In this document: one piece after another, positions 1-8,666 of the stretch
Layout: the number at the start of each line of letters is the position of its first letter
Numbering within the stretch: position 1 is the first letter of the stretch
Origin: Burkholderiales bacterium
Lineage (GTDB): Bacteria > Pseudomonadota > Gammaproteobacteria > Burkholderiales > SG8-41
Assembly: GCA_036262035.1 (NCBI GenBank)
Contig: DATAJS010000020.1
Span: 51,611-115,610, forward strand
Direction: 5' to 3'
Length of the DNA: 64,000 bases
Notes under the pieces: model-generated
What the model saw: only the letters and a program-made list of their open reading frames with translations
Databases searched by the model: none
Told to the model about the DNA's origin: nothing
Translations under genes and position numbers: made by a program

Positions 1-275
1 CGCACCATGACCCCGTTGGCGAACGCCGCGGCTTCGGGCGTGGTGACGATGCCGCTGCCCCAGACGTGCGCCGCGTCGTCGCCGCGCGTGCGCGCCGCCA
101 CCTTGCGCGACATCGCCGACAGCGGCGCGTCGTAGGCGCCCAGCGCCGAGGCGAAAGTGTCGATCAGGCGCAGCTTGCACGCCTCGACCACTTCACGCGG
201 CAGCGCCTCGAAGCTCGCGCGCCCGGCGTAGCGCACCAGTCGTTCGGTCGTCGCATCCCATTGCAGGTCGGCCAT
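1..275 (-). CDS. MmgE/PrpD family protein, N-terminal part (cut by window edge)
   Basis: Reading leftward from an ATG at 275, an open frame of 91 codons runs off the window. It begins MADLQWDATTERLVRYAGR and continues with the helical N-terminal pattern of MmgE/PrpD hydro-lyases, including LIDTFASALGAY and a PEAAAFANGVM segment that matches the APAAALCNGT region of the two better-preserved paralogues in this window. Family members include 2-methylcitrate dehydratase PrpD and cis-aconitate decarboxylase, but most are uncharacterised. The start lies 20 bp after the stop of the enolase-superfamily gene, with GAGGAGAACC before the ATG as ribosome binding site. It therefore reads as the last visible gene of the minus-strand operon that starts at 5570. 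The substrate cannot be told from the fragment. Confidence 0.85.
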   Translation of the reverse strand, partial: MADLQWDATTERLVRYAGRASFEALPREVVEACKLRLIDTFASALGAYDAPLSAMSRKVAARTRGDDAAHVWGSGIVTTPEAAAFANGVMV

Positions 276-294
276 GTGGTTCTCCTCGGCGGCT

Positions 295-1482
295 TCAGAG
301 CACTTCGCGGGCGAGCTGGTGGCGCTTGACGAAATCGGCGTCGATCTCGAAACCCAGCCCCGGTCCGGTCGGGATGGTGCAGTACCCGTCCCGGATGTCG
401 ATCGGGCGATTGGTGATCATCTCATCGACCCACACCGCCGGCAGCCCCATCATGAACTCCGCGCCGAACGCGTGGTTGGGCAGCGAAGCGCACAGATGCG
501 CCCCGGCGATGGCCTCGATGTAGCTTCCGTTGGCGGTGCCCGCGCAGTTCACGCGCGCCCCGCCCGCGTCGGCGACGATCGCGATGTCGCGGCTGCGGCG
601 CATCCCGCCGCACTTGTAGAGCTTCATGCCCAGCACGTCCGCGGCCTCGGCCTCGATGATCGCGCGCGCGTCGGTCGCGGTGTACACCGACTCGTCGGCC
701 ATCACCGATACCTTCGCACGATCGCGGATCCAGCGCATGTCGCGCAGCGAGCGCGCCGCGACCGGCTGCTCGAAGTACGTGATGCGCACGTCGGCGCGCT
801 CCACGAGCTGCACCGCGCTCACCGCGTCGTACGTCGTGTTCGCGTCGACGCCCAGGTGCACGTCCTCGCCGATCGCCTTGCGGATGGCGCGCAGCACCTT
901 GATGTCCTCTTCGAGGCGCTCGACCGGACCGACCTTGACGCAGACGTACTGCACGCCGTGCTTTTCGATGACGTCGGTCGCCTCTTTCGCCATCGTGGCG
1001 GTGTCGGCGAGGCCCACCGACCATTCGAGCGGAATGCTTTCCCTGCACGCGCCGCCCAGCAGCACGTGCGCGGGAACCCCGAGCGCCTTGCCGACCAGGT
1101 CGTGCAGCGCCATGTCGAGTACGGCGAGCGCCGCCGGATTGGCCGGCAGGTGGTTCTCGCACGCGCGCAGGATGCTTTCGATCCCGAGCGCGTTGCGCCC
1201 GCGGACAAGCGGGCCGTAGAAGTCGCGCAGCGCGGCGAACATCGCCGATGCGGTCTCGCCGACGAACGGGTTGATGGGCCGCACCTCGCCCCAGCCGGTA
1301 TGGCCGCCGGCGCTCACGCCCAGCAGCATCGCGCGGCCGACCCAGCTTCCCGCGCCGCCGAAGTTGTGCGGCCCGGTGGGTATCCGGCGCTTGGTCGGCG
1401 GGACCGTGTCCAGCGGCACGATTTCGATGCGATCGATCGCGAGCGTACCGCCCGCGGGCTTAGTGTCCGGCGCGTTCGCCAT
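295..1482 (-). CDS. Mandelate racemase/muconate lactonizing enzyme family protein
   Basis: A 395-residue enolase-superfamily enzyme, expected to be cytoplasmic and to abstract the proton alpha to a carboxylate with Mg2+. The N-terminal capping domain covers about residues 14-130 and the barrel follows. Visible active-site elements are K183 in CVKVG, metal ligands D213 in GVDAN, E238 in YFEQP and D263 in MADES, and K287 in MKLYK. The first lysine of the usual KxK motif is a cysteine (C181). The ATG overlaps the end of the acyl-CoA synthetase gene by 23 bp, so the two are probably coupled. Being next to a CoA synthetase and a Bug receptor, it likely handles an imported hydroxy- or sugar-acid. 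Racemase, dehydratase and cycloisomerase activities cannot be separated by eye. Confidence 0.9.
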   Translation of the reverse strand: MANAPDTKPAGGTLAIDRIEIVPLDTVPPTKRRIPTGPHNFGGAGSWVGRAMLLGVSAGGHTGWGEVRPINPFVGETASAMFAALRDFYGPLVRGRNALGIESILRACENHLPANPAALAVLDMALHDLVGKALGVPAHVLLGGACRESIPLEWSVGLADTATMAKEATDVIEKHGVQYVCVKVGPVERLEEDIKVLRAIRKAIGEDVHLGVDANTTYDAVSAVQLVERADVRITYFEQPVAARSLRDMRWIRDRAKVSVMADESVYTATDARAIIEAEAADVLGMKLYKCGGMRRSRDIAIVADAGGARVNCAGTANGSYIEAIAGAHLCASLPNHAFGAEFMMGLPAVWVDEMITNRPIDIRDGYCTIPTGPGLGFEIDADFVKRHQLAREVL

Positions 1483-3628
1483 GGGACGTGTCTCCTTGCG
1501 TTTCGGGAAGCGTGATCACCAGCGCGTCGACGATGGACAGGCCGCGCTCGTGCACGATCACAGGGTTCAGGTCGATCTCCTCGACGAGGTCGGCGTGCTC
1601 GGCTGCGAAGCGCGAGAGCCGGGAAGCGAGCGCCGCGAGCGCCTGCACGTCGACGGCTGGGCTGCCGCGCACGCCTTCGAAGATGCGCGCCGCGCGCAGC
1701 GAGCGCACCAGCTCGAGCGCGCGCGCCTCGCTGATCGGCGCCGGCGCCATCACGACGTCCTTCACCAGCTCCACGAAGATGCCGCCCAGCCCGATCATCA
1801 GCATGGGACCGAGCTGCGGATCGCGCATGACGCCGAGGATCACCTCGACGCCGGGCGCGGCCATCTTCTGCACCAGCACGCCGCGCAGGGTATCCCGGGC
1901 TTGCGCCGGCACGCGCCCCAGCACCTCGGCATAGGCGCGGCGCACCGCGTCGGGACCGTCGAGCCGCAGCACGACCGCGCCGGCCTCGGTCTTGTGCAGG
2001 AGGTCGGGCGACTGCGCCTTGAGCGCGACGGGATAGCCGATACGCTCCGCCGCGCGCACCGCCTCGTCGGCGTCGCGCGCCAGCGTTTCGGCGAAGCGCG
2101 GGATGCCCGCCTCGGCGAGCACGTCCTTGGCGTCGGACTCGCAGAGCACCGTCCCCGCGGCGCGCAGCCGCGCCGCGAGCGGCGCGGCGTTGTGCGGCGC
2201 CTCGAGCAGGTCGCGATCGCGTTTCCAGCGGCGCTGGAACGCGCCGTAATCTGCCAGCGCGCGCAGCGCACGGGCGCAGTCGGGCATCGACGTGAACACC
2301 GGAATGCCGACTTCGGCGAAGAGCTCGATCGCGCGCGCCGAGCTCGACGAGTAGGTGCAGAAAACCACCGGCTTGCCCGTGGCGACCGACAGGTCGAGCA
2401 GCGCCTGGCGGTCCTTCTCGATGCCGTAGGTGTACGCGAGCGAGCCCACGACCACGATCATGTCGACGGTCTCGCACTTCCTGACGATGTCGATGATGCG
2501 CGCGTAACCGACGTCGCGGATCGCGTTCGCGGTCACGTCGACCGGGTTCTGGGCGCTGCCGTACGCCGGCAGGAACGATTTGATCTCGGCTTCGGTCTTC
2601 GCATCGAACGGCAGCAGCTCGAGACCCGCGGCGCTGAGCGAATCGGACATGAGCACCGCGCCGCCGCCCGATGCGCTCACCAGCCCCACGCGATAGCCTC
2701 GCGGCGGGCGGCAGTACGAGAAGGCGTTGGCGGTCGCGATCATGCCGTCGATGTCGTCGGCTTCGACCACGCCGTGCTCGCGGAACAGCGCACGATACGC
2801 GGCGGCTTCGCCGCCGAGCGCACCGGTGTGCGAAGCCGCGGCGCGCCGGCCGACGTCGGAACGTCCCGCCTTGAGCACGATCATCGGCTTGCCGGCGTCC
2901 GCGGCTTTCGCGGCCACGCGCCTGAAGCGCTGCACGTCGCCCACCGACTCCATGTACATGAGGAAAAGATCGGTGCGCCCGTCGTCGAGCATGAAGTCGA
3001 CGTAATCCACGCCGGCCAGGCACGCTTCGTTGCCGCTGCTCACCATGGTGCTGTAGGCGATCGGGCGGCCCTGCGTGCGGCTGAGGAAGGCGAACGTGAA
3101 GCCGCCGCTCTGCGAGGTGACGCCCACCCGCCGCCCGCTGTGGACCGGCGGCTCCAGCACGACGGTCTTGTTCTCGACGGTCGGGCTGAAGCACGCGGCG
3201 AGCGACGTGAAGTTGTTGAGGAAGCCGGTGGAGTTCGGACCGCACACCGCCATGTCGTGGCGGCGCGCGATCTCGCGCATGCGCGCCTGGAGCTCGCGGC
3301 CCTGGCCTCCGCTTTCCTCCGCGAACCCCGAGGCGATGACGAGCGCCGCACGGATGCCGTGCTTGCCGCAGTCTTCGAGCACAGCGGGGACCGCGTCCGC
3401 CGGCGTGCACACGATCGCCATGTCGGGGCGCTCGGGCAGCGAGCCGAGGTCGGGATAGGCCTTGAGGCCGCGGACTTCCTTCATCCTGCGGCTCACCGGA
3501 TACACCGCGCCGGCGTATCCGCGCTCGAGCATGACCTGGAGCAGACGCCCGCGTATGGTCTTCGGGTCGTCCGAGGCGCCGATCACCGCGACGCTGCGCG
3601 GCGAGAGCAAAGGCGCGAGATCGGGCAT
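1460..3628 (-). CDS. Acetate--CoA ligase (NDP-forming) family acyl-CoA synthetase
   Basis: A single-chain 722-residue NDP-forming acyl-CoA synthetase, predicted to convert an organic acid, CoA and ATP to acyl-CoA, ADP and phosphate. The N-terminal CoA-binding Rossmann domain begins SPRSVAVIGASDDP. Succinyl-CoA-ligase-like domains follow, with the SHTGALGG motif whose H267 is the likely phosphohistidine. The C-terminal part is an ATP-grasp domain (AEAGIPRF, GYPVALKAQSP, HKTEAGAVVL). The ATG at 3628 shares its A with the TGA of the upstream Bug gene (TGATG), so translation is coupled. A longer frame upstream lies inside the Bug gene and was not used. Context suggests it activates the acid bound by that receptor; the acyl chain is unknown. 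Confidence 0.93.
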   Translation of the reverse strand: MPDLAPLLSPRSVAVIGASDDPKTIRGRLLQVMLERGYAGAVYPVSRRMKEVRGLKAYPDLGSLPERPDMAIVCTPADAVPAVLEDCGKHGIRAALVIASGFAEESGGQGRELQARMREIARRHDMAVCGPNSTGFLNNFTSLAACFSPTVENKTVVLEPPVHSGRRVGVTSQSGGFTFAFLSRTQGRPIAYSTMVSSGNEACLAGVDYVDFMLDDGRTDLFLMYMESVGDVQRFRRVAAKAADAGKPMIVLKAGRSDVGRRAAASHTGALGGEAAAYRALFREHGVVEADDIDGMIATANAFSYCRPPRGYRVGLVSASGGGAVLMSDSLSAAGLELLPFDAKTEAEIKSFLPAYGSAQNPVDVTANAIRDVGYARIIDIVRKCETVDMIVVVGSLAYTYGIEKDRQALLDLSVATGKPVVFCTYSSSSARAIELFAEVGIPVFTSMPDCARALRALADYGAFQRRWKRDRDLLEAPHNAAPLAARLRAAGTVLCESDAKDVLAEAGIPRFAETLARDADEAVRAAERIGYPVALKAQSPDLLHKTEAGAVVLRLDGPDAVRRAYAEVLGRVPAQARDTLRGVLVQKMAAPGVEVILGVMRDPQLGPMLMIGLGGIFVELVKDVVMAPAPISEARALELVRSLRAARIFEGVRGSPAVDVQALAALASRLSRFAAEHADLVEEIDLNPVIVHERGLSIVDALVITLPETQGDTSHGERAGH

Positions 3629-4608
3629 CAGTCCGCCCTCATGCCGACGGCCTTGATGACCTTGCTGTTGAGCGCGAGCTCGCGGTTGATCATGTCGCCG
3701 AACTCCTTGGGCCCGAGCGCGACCGGGTCGGTGCCCTGCGAAGCAAAACGCTCGCGCACGTCGGGCATCTTCATGATGGCGGCGATGTGGTTGTGCAGGT
3801 AGGCGATGATCTCGCGCGACGTTCCGGCAGGCGCGAGCAACCCCTGCCACGGCGCGGTGTTGAAGTCCTTCACGCCGGATTCCGCGAGCGTCGGCACGTC
3901 AGGCAGGTACGGCACCCGCGTCTTGCCCGAAGTCGCGACGACTTTCACGCGGCCGCTCTTCAGGTGCGGCATGACGGTCGGAGGCGTCGTGAAGATGAGC
4001 TGGACCTCGTTCTGGATCAACGCGGTCAGCGCGAGCGCGCCGCCCCTGAACGGCACCGAAGTCATGTCGGTTTTGGTGATGAGCTTGAAGATTTCCGCGG
4101 CGAGCGCGCCCGAGCTGCTCGGCGTCGCCCACGCGACGTTGAGCGAGCCGGGCTTGTCGCGCGCGAGCTTGATCAGCTCGGCGACGCTGTCCGCCGGGAC
4201 CTTCGAGCTCAGCGCGAGCAGCAGCGGCTGCTGGCCGACGAGCGTGATCGGAGCGAAATCCTTGTACACGTCGTACGGGATCTTCGTGCCCTGGTAGATG
4301 AACGGCACGATGGTGTGCGCCGCGTACGTGAAAAGCAGCGTCTGGCCGTCGCGCGGCGCTTTCGCAACGATCTCGTTGCCGAGCAGCCCGCCGGCGCCCG
4401 GACGGTTGTCGATGATGAAGTTGCCGCCGGTCGCGTCGGCGAGCTTCGTCATCACGATGCGCGCGATGATGTCGGTGCCGCCCGCGGCGGCGACCGGAAC
4501 GATCACCCGCACCGGACGGGTGGGATAGTTGTCCGGCCCCTGCGCGGCATGGGCGGCGGTGGCGACGAGGGCGAGCGCGCTCAGCGCGCCTGCGAATAAG
4601 CGTGTCAT
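3628..4608 (-). CDS. Bug/TctC-type tripartite tricarboxylate transporter receptor
   Basis: A 326-residue periplasmic binding protein. It has a cleavable signal peptide (MTRLFAGALSALALVATAAHA) and the family landmarks YPTRPVRVIVPVAAAGGTD, NRPGAGGLLGN and APRDGQTLL. Bug receptors bind small carboxylates and deliver them to TctAB-type permeases; no such permease is in this window. The ATG has AGAGGAA upstream. Its stop overlaps the ATG of the CoA synthetase, which ties substrate capture to CoA activation. It follows the SDR by 44 bp, so it belongs to the GntR-flanked minus-strand operon. Confidence 0.94.
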   Translation of the reverse strand: MTRLFAGALSALALVATAAHAAQGPDNYPTRPVRVIVPVAAAGGTDIIARIVMTKLADATGGNFIIDNRPGAGGLLGNEIVAKAPRDGQTLLFTYAAHTIVPFIYQGTKIPYDVYKDFAPITLVGQQPLLLALSSKVPADSVAELIKLARDKPGSLNVAWATPSSSGALAAEIFKLITKTDMTSVPFRGGALALTALIQNEVQLIFTTPPTVMPHLKSGRVKVVATSGKTRVPYLPDVPTLAESGVKDFNTAPWQGLLAPAGTSREIIAYLHNHIAAIMKMPDVRERFASQGTDPVALGPKEFGDMINRELALNSKVIKAVGMRAD

Positions 4609-4652
4609 TTCAGGTTCCTCTTGGTGTACGGCGCGCGCGTGAAGCGCGCGTT

Positions 4653-5570
4653 TCAGATCGGGTCCCAGCCGACGACGTCGGCGGAACGGTCGAGCGGGTA
4701 GAAATGCTTCTGCATGGCGGGCACCGCGATCTCCGCGATCGCCTCGGGCGTCCACTCCGGCGTGTGATGGACCGAGCGGACCGGACGCGGCTGGCTGAAG
4801 AGCATGATCTCGTTGGCGCGCACGCCGAAGATCTGCCCCGTCACCGACGCGGCCGCGTCGCTCGCGAGATACACCGCCATCGGCGCGATCTTGCGCGACT
4901 CCATACGCTTGAGCTTCTCGACGCGGTCCTTCTCCTCGGGCGTGTTGGCCGGGATCGAGCTCGTCATGCGGCTCCACGCGTACGGCGCGATGCAGTTGGA
5001 GCGCACGTTGTAGCGCGCCATGTCGAGCGCGATGCTCTTGGAGAGCGCGGCGATCCCGAGCTTCGCCGCGGAGTAGTTCGCCTGCCCGAAATTGCCGACC
5101 AGGCCGGAAGCGGAGGTCATGTGCACGAACGCGCCGGCGTTCTGGTTGCGCATGTGATTGGCCGCGGCGCGGCTCATGAAAAACGAGCCGTCGAGATGCA
5201 CCGCGACGACCGAGCGCCAGTCGTCCTCGGTCATCTTGTGGAAGATGCGGTCGCGCAGGATGCCCGCATTGTTGACGACCGCGTCGATGCGGCCGAAGTG
5301 GTCGAGCGCGCACTGGATGATGCGCTCGGCCGACGCCCACGTGGCGACCGAGTCCGCGCTGGCGACGGCCTCGCCGCCCGCCGCGCGGATTTCGCCGACC
5401 ACGCGCTGGGCGGCGGATTCGCCTTCCTGCACCTGGCCGCCGAGCGACGCGCCGATGTCGTTGACGACGACGCGTGCGCCCGCCGCGGCCATCCCGATCG
5501 CGATGTCGCGGCCGATGCCGCCTCCTGCGCCGGTCACGACGACCGCTTTGCCTTCGACGATACCCGGCAT
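4653..5570 (-). CDS. Short-chain dehydrogenase/reductase (SDR)
   Basis: A 305-residue NAD(P)-dependent SDR. The cofactor motif TGAGGGIG lies at residues 13-20, NNAG at 100-103, the catalytic serine in MTSASG near 153-155, and YSAAK gives Y166/K170. The DIGASLGG segment and the long C-terminus (about 50 residues beyond the core) resemble the hydroxyacyl-CoA dehydrogenase SDRs related to multifunctional enzyme 2. A hydroxyacyl-CoA substrate would fit the CoA synthetase two genes downstream, but this is inference. It is the first gene of the minus-strand operon, with AGGA upstream of the ATG, and faces the GntR gene across a 104 bp spacer holding a palindromic operator. Confidence 0.9.
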   Translation of the reverse strand: MPGIVEGKAVVVTGAGGGIGRDIAIGMAAAGARVVVNDIGASLGGQVQEGESAAQRVVGEIRAAGGEAVASADSVATWASAERIIQCALDHFGRIDAVVNNAGILRDRIFHKMTEDDWRSVVAVHLDGSFFMSRAAANHMRNQNAGAFVHMTSASGLVGNFGQANYSAAKLGIAALSKSIALDMARYNVRSNCIAPYAWSRMTSSIPANTPEEKDRVEKLKRMESRKIAPMAVYLASDAAASVTGQIFGVRANEIMLFSQPRPVRSVHHTPEWTPEAIAEIAVPAMQKHFYPLDRSADVVGWDPI

Positions 5571-5601
5571 GTCATATCCTTTCTGTAAGTCTGCTTGCTT
5601 T

Positions 5602-5621
5602 ATTGTAGACGATCATACAAT
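5602..5621. promoter_or_regulatory. Palindromic operator between SDR operon and gntR, with overlapping -10 boxes
   Basis: Perfect 6-bp arms ATTGTA (5602-5607) and TACAAT (5616-5621) are separated by 8 bp. Read outward, each arm is a TACAAT hexamer that could serve as the -10 box of one divergent promoter. A TTGCTT (5595-5600) is a weak -35 for the plus strand at 15 bp spacing. FCD-type GntR proteins bind short AT-rich palindromes of this kind, and the regulator is encoded next door, so autoregulation plus control of the SDR operon is likely. Promoter assignment is weaker than the palindrome itself. Confidence 0.6.
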
Positions 5622-5674
5622 ATGCTAACCATTAAGTTACACAGTCGGCCGACCCGAGGGCCGAACACACCCTG

Positions 5675-6379
5675 ATGAGCTCAACGGCCCCGCTACGGGC
5701 GATCGAAGCGCCGGCACCCCTGCGCAAGCAGGTGGTGGGCAGGCTTCGCGAAGCGATCATGCAAGGTCACCTGAAGCCGGGCGAGCGTCTGAGGGAGCGT
5801 GAGCTCTGCGAGATGCTCGGCGTCTCGCGCACGTCGTTGCGCGAAGGCCTGGTCGAGCTCGAGTCCGAAGGGCTGATCCAGAACGTCCCGAATAAGGCGC
5901 CGGTGGTGACCCCGATCAGCATTCGGCTGGCGGAGGAGATCTACCAGCTCCGCGGCGTGCTCGAGGCGCTCGGCGCCCGGCTTTTCGCGCGCCAGGCCAG
6001 CGCGGGGCAGATCGAGGAGCTGCGCGCGGCGACCGACGAGATCGAGCGCGTGTACGCAAGCTTCGAAGCGTCCGCTTTCCTCAAGGCGAAAGCCCGCTTC
6101 TACGAAGTGCTCATGGAGGGCGCGGGCAACCAGCTCGCGGCGCAGGTTCTGCGCGGCATCCACGCGCGGGTGAGCCAGCTTCGCGTCACTTCGCTGTCGA
6201 ATCCGTCGCGCACCGCGCTCAGCATTGCCGAGATTCGCCGCATCGTGGACGCGGTGGCGGCCCGCGACGAGGAAGGCGCGTGGCGCGCCTCGACCGAGCA
6301 CGTGGCGAGCGCCGCCGAGGCGGCGCTCGAAGTACTGCGCAAGCAACAGGCTCCCGAAGCCTCGACCCCAAACGTCTGA
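5675..6379 (+). CDS. GntR family transcriptional regulator (FCD/FadR subfamily)
   Basis: A 234-residue regulator. Residues about 14-75 form the winged helix-turn-helix (LRKQVVGRLREAIMQGHL, ERLRERELCEMLGVSRTSLREG). Residues about 82-215 form the all-helical FCD ligand domain, which in this family binds a metal and a small carboxylate through conserved His/Asp residues. It is transcribed away from the SDR/Bug/CoA-synthetase operon and toward a CMD-like gene and a MmgE/PrpD gene, with the palindrome at 5602-5621 in the shared spacer. It most likely represses both transcription units until the imported acid or its CoA product is present. The ligand is not predictable from sequence. Confidence 0.93.
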   Translation: MSSTAPLRAIEAPAPLRKQVVGRLREAIMQGHLKPGERLRERELCEMLGVSRTSLREGLVELESEGLIQNVPNKAPVVTPISIRLAEEIYQLRGVLEALGARLFARQASAGQIEELRAATDEIERVYASFEASAFLKAKARFYEVLMEGAGNQLAAQVLRGIHARVSQLRVTSLSNPSRTALSIAEIRRIVDAVAARDEEGAWRASTEHVASAAEAALEVLRKQQAPEASTPNV

Positions 6380-6396
6380 ACGAAAGGAAGGAAACC

Positions 6397-6774
6397 GTGG
6401 ACAAGCAACTGATGGATGCAGGACTGAAAGCGCGCCGCGAAGTGCTCGGCGACGAGTACGTCGATCGCGCGATGAAGAACGCCGACGACTTCAACAAGCC
6501 GTTCCAGGAAGTCGTCAGCGAGTATTGCTGGGGCCTGTGCTGGACCGACGAGACCCTGTCGCGCCGCGAGCGCAGCATCCTCAACCTCGGCATGATCGCG
6601 GCGCTGGGCAAGATGCACGAGTTCGAGCTGCACCTGCGCGGCGCGATCCGCAACGGCCTGACCAAGGAAGAGCTGCGCGCGGTGCTGATCCAGATCGCGG
6701 TGTATTGCGGCATCCCCGTCGGCGTCGACTGCTTCCGCGTCGCCAAGCAGGTGATCGGCGAAGCGAAGTCGTAG
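6397..6774 (+). CDS. Carboxymuconolactone decarboxylase family protein
   Basis: A 125-residue all-helical CMD-domain protein. The core shows CWGLCWTDETLSRRERSI, LNLGMIAALGKMHEFELH and LRAVLIQIAVYCGIP, which is the gamma-carboxymuconolactone decarboxylase pattern. The classical CxxC of the AhpD branch is absent. A GTG at 6397 is chosen as start because AAGGAAGG lies just upstream and it leaves an 18-bp gap after gntR; a longer in-frame start would lie inside gntR. It is followed with no gap by the MmgE/PrpD gene. A lactone-opening or decarboxylating step on the acid handled by this locus is plausible, but many CMD-like proteins have unrelated roles. Confidence 0.85.
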   Translation: MDKQLMDAGLKARREVLGDEYVDRAMKNADDFNKPFQEVVSEYCWGLCWTDETLSRRERSILNLGMIAALGKMHEFELHLRGAIRNGLTKEELRAVLIQIAVYCGIPVGVDCFRVAKQVIGEAKS

Positions 6775-6775
6775 C

Positions 6776-8140
6776 GTGCCCGGCGCCACCGAGGGGCTGC
6801 TCGAGCTCGTCCGCGATCTTGCGCTTTCGAAGCTGCCGCGCTCGGTGGTCGAGAACGCGAAGTGGTGCGTGCTCGACACGCTCGGCTGCGGTCTTTACGG
6901 CAGCCGCGAGGCGTGGAGCGAGATCATGGCTTCGGAGATCGGCGACGAGGCGCCGCGCGGGACGAGCACGATCCTCGGCCGGACCGGCGGCGTCTCCGCA
7001 CCCGCGGCGGCGCTGTGCAACGGCACGGCGAGCCACGGCTTCGAGCTCGACGATCTCCTCGACGAAGCGATCGTGCATCCGGGCGCGATCGTCGTTCCCG
7101 CCGCGATCGCCGCGGCGGAAGCGGCGGACGCCCCGGGCGAGCGCGTGCTCCTCGGTGTGATCGCGGGCTACGAAGTCATGGATCGCGTCGGTCTAGCGCT
7201 CGGGCTCGAGCCCGCGCATCGCGGCTTTCACAAGACCTCGCTGGCGGGTCCGATCGGCGCCGCGGTCGCCGCGGGCGTAGTGATGAAGCTCTCCCTCGGC
7301 GAGCTTCAGTCGTCGGTCGGTCTCGCCTGCTCCGCCGCGTCGGGCATCAAGACCTTCGCGACCGGTAGCGGCGGCGGCATGATGAAGCGCATGCACGCCG
7401 GGCGCTCGGCCGAAGCGGGCGTGCGCATGGCGCAGCTCGCTGCGCGCGGCTTCAGCGGTCCGCCGAACGCGATCGAAGGACGCTTCGGCGTGCTCGAAGT
7501 GTTCGGGGGCGAGACCGCGCAGCCCGACCTCATCGGCAAGGATCTCGGCGAGCGCTGGGCGGTGAACCGGGTGTTCGTGAAAGTGTTTCCGTGCTGCAGC
7601 TGGATACAGGCGCCGGTGCAGCAGCTCGTCGCGCTGCGCGGTGCGCAGCCGCTCGCGGCCTCGCAGATCGAGGCGGTGCGCATCGGCGTCAACTCGTACG
7701 CCCGGCGCATCAACGGCGAGCCGGCTCCCGTCGACACCATGGGCGCACAGTACAGCATCCCGTATTGCACCGCGCTCGCGCTGACCGGCAATCCTCACGA
7801 CCCCGCGATGTACAGCGGCGGCGCGCTCGAGGACGCCTCGCGGCGCGCGCTCGCTTCGAAGGTCGAGCTCTTCGTCGACCCCGAGATGGAAGCAGTCTAT
7901 CCGCGGCATTACGGCGCCAGCGTCGAAGTGCGGCTCGCCGACGGGCGCAAGCTTCCGAGCAGCATCCTCGACCCTCACGGCATGCCCGCCGATCCGGTCA
8001 CCGAAAGCGAGCGGCTGCAGAAGTTCTCACGGCTCGCTTCGCGCGTGCTCCCACCGCAAACCGTCGAGCGCGCGGTGCAGAGCGTGCGCACGCTCGACCG
8101 CCTGCGCTCGGCGCGCGAGCTCGCGGCGGCGCTCAGGTAG
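6776..8140 (+). CDS. MmgE/PrpD family protein
   Basis: A 454-residue MmgE/PrpD hydro-lyase-fold protein. It shows NAKWCVLDTLGC near the N-terminus, APAAALCNGTASHGFELDD, the HPGAIVVPA segment, a glycine-rich GSGGGMMKRMHAGR loop and LDPHGMPADP near the C-terminus. It starts at a GTG one base after the CMD stop, so it depends on coupled translation. It closely resembles the protein at 18684-20051, with the same motifs in the same order. PrpD dehydrates 2-methylcitrate and the related IRG1/CAD decarboxylates cis-aconitate, so a hydroxy di- or tricarboxylate is a reasonable substrate class. Its last 8 bp overlap the convergent LeuD-like gene. Confidence 0.92.
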   Translation: MPGATEGLLELVRDLALSKLPRSVVENAKWCVLDTLGCGLYGSREAWSEIMASEIGDEAPRGTSTILGRTGGVSAPAAALCNGTASHGFELDDLLDEAIVHPGAIVVPAAIAAAEAADAPGERVLLGVIAGYEVMDRVGLALGLEPAHRGFHKTSLAGPIGAAVAAGVVMKLSLGELQSSVGLACSAASGIKTFATGSGGGMMKRMHAGRSAEAGVRMAQLAARGFSGPPNAIEGRFGVLEVFGGETAQPDLIGKDLGERWAVNRVFVKVFPCCSWIQAPVQQLVALRGAQPLAASQIEAVRIGVNSYARRINGEPAPVDTMGAQYSIPYCTALALTGNPHDPAMYSGGALEDASRRALASKVELFVDPEMEAVYPRHYGASVEVRLADGRKLPSSILDPHGMPADPVTESERLQKFSRLASRVLPPQTVERAVQSVRTLDRLRSARELAAALR

Positions 8141-8639
8141 TCGCAGGGAATACGATCGCCCCTGCTTTCGCGAGCAGCGGGTAGATGCCCCCGGCTTTGA
8201 CGATGTCCAGAAGCTGCCGGGGAACCGGCTTGCCCCGCAGCGACCTGGCCGTCGTCGCGTTGGTGACGGTGCTCGCGTCGAAATCGACCTCGGCGATCTC
8301 GCCTTCCTCGAACAGCGTGGAGACGCCGGCGCACACCATCGCCGGAAACGCGTAGTTCACGCAGTTGCGGAAGAAGAGGCCGTTGAGCGACTCGGCGACG
8401 ACGCAGCTCAGGCCCAGGTTCCGCAGCGAACGCGCCGCGGGCCGGCTCGAGCCCATCCCGAAGTTCGTCCCCGCGACGATGATGTCGCCCGGCTGCACGA
8501 GGTCCACCCACCCCGGCCGGTTCGCCTGAAACACGTACCGCGGCTGCTCAGACACCGGCAGCATGCTCGCCGGCGACGGCAGGATGAGGTCGGTGTTGAT
8601 GTTGTCCGGGAACTTCCAGGCTCGGGCTTTGAATTTCAT
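8133..8639 (-). CDS. Aconitase/isopropylmalate dehydratase-type small subunit (LeuD-like)
   Basis: A 168-residue swivel-domain subunit of a heterodimeric Fe-S hydro-lyase. It shows NINTDLILP at the N-terminus and the GTNFGMGSSRPAA substrate-recognition loop. It pairs with the large subunit at 8807-10054, from which it is separated by a 136-bp repeat element. Family members include LeuD, the homoaconitase small subunit and 2,3-dimethylmalate dehydratase. The catabolic context (class II aldolase, HMG-CoA lyase-like enzyme and Bug receptor upstream) argues against a leucine biosynthesis role, but this is inference. It converges with the MmgE/PrpD gene and overlaps it by 8 bp. Confidence 0.9.
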   Translation of the reverse strand: MKFKARAWKFPDNINTDLILPSPASMLPVSEQPRYVFQANRPGWVDLVQPGDIIVAGTNFGMGSSRPAARSLRNLGLSCVVAESLNGLFFRNCVNYAFPAMVCAGVSTLFEEGEIAEVDFDASTVTNATTARSLRGKPVPRQLLDIVKAGGIYPLLAKAGAIVFPATT

Positions 8640-8666
8640 TCGATCAAGTCAAAGTCAAAAGCAATT

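Noticed and set aside
1271..3802. Long plus-strand open frame (843 codons) opposite the acyl-CoA synthetase gene
   Set aside because: It is Arg/His/Ala-rich low-complexity sequence without any domain. The minus strand carries a complete, motif-bearing enzyme. It is an antisense shadow caused by high GC.
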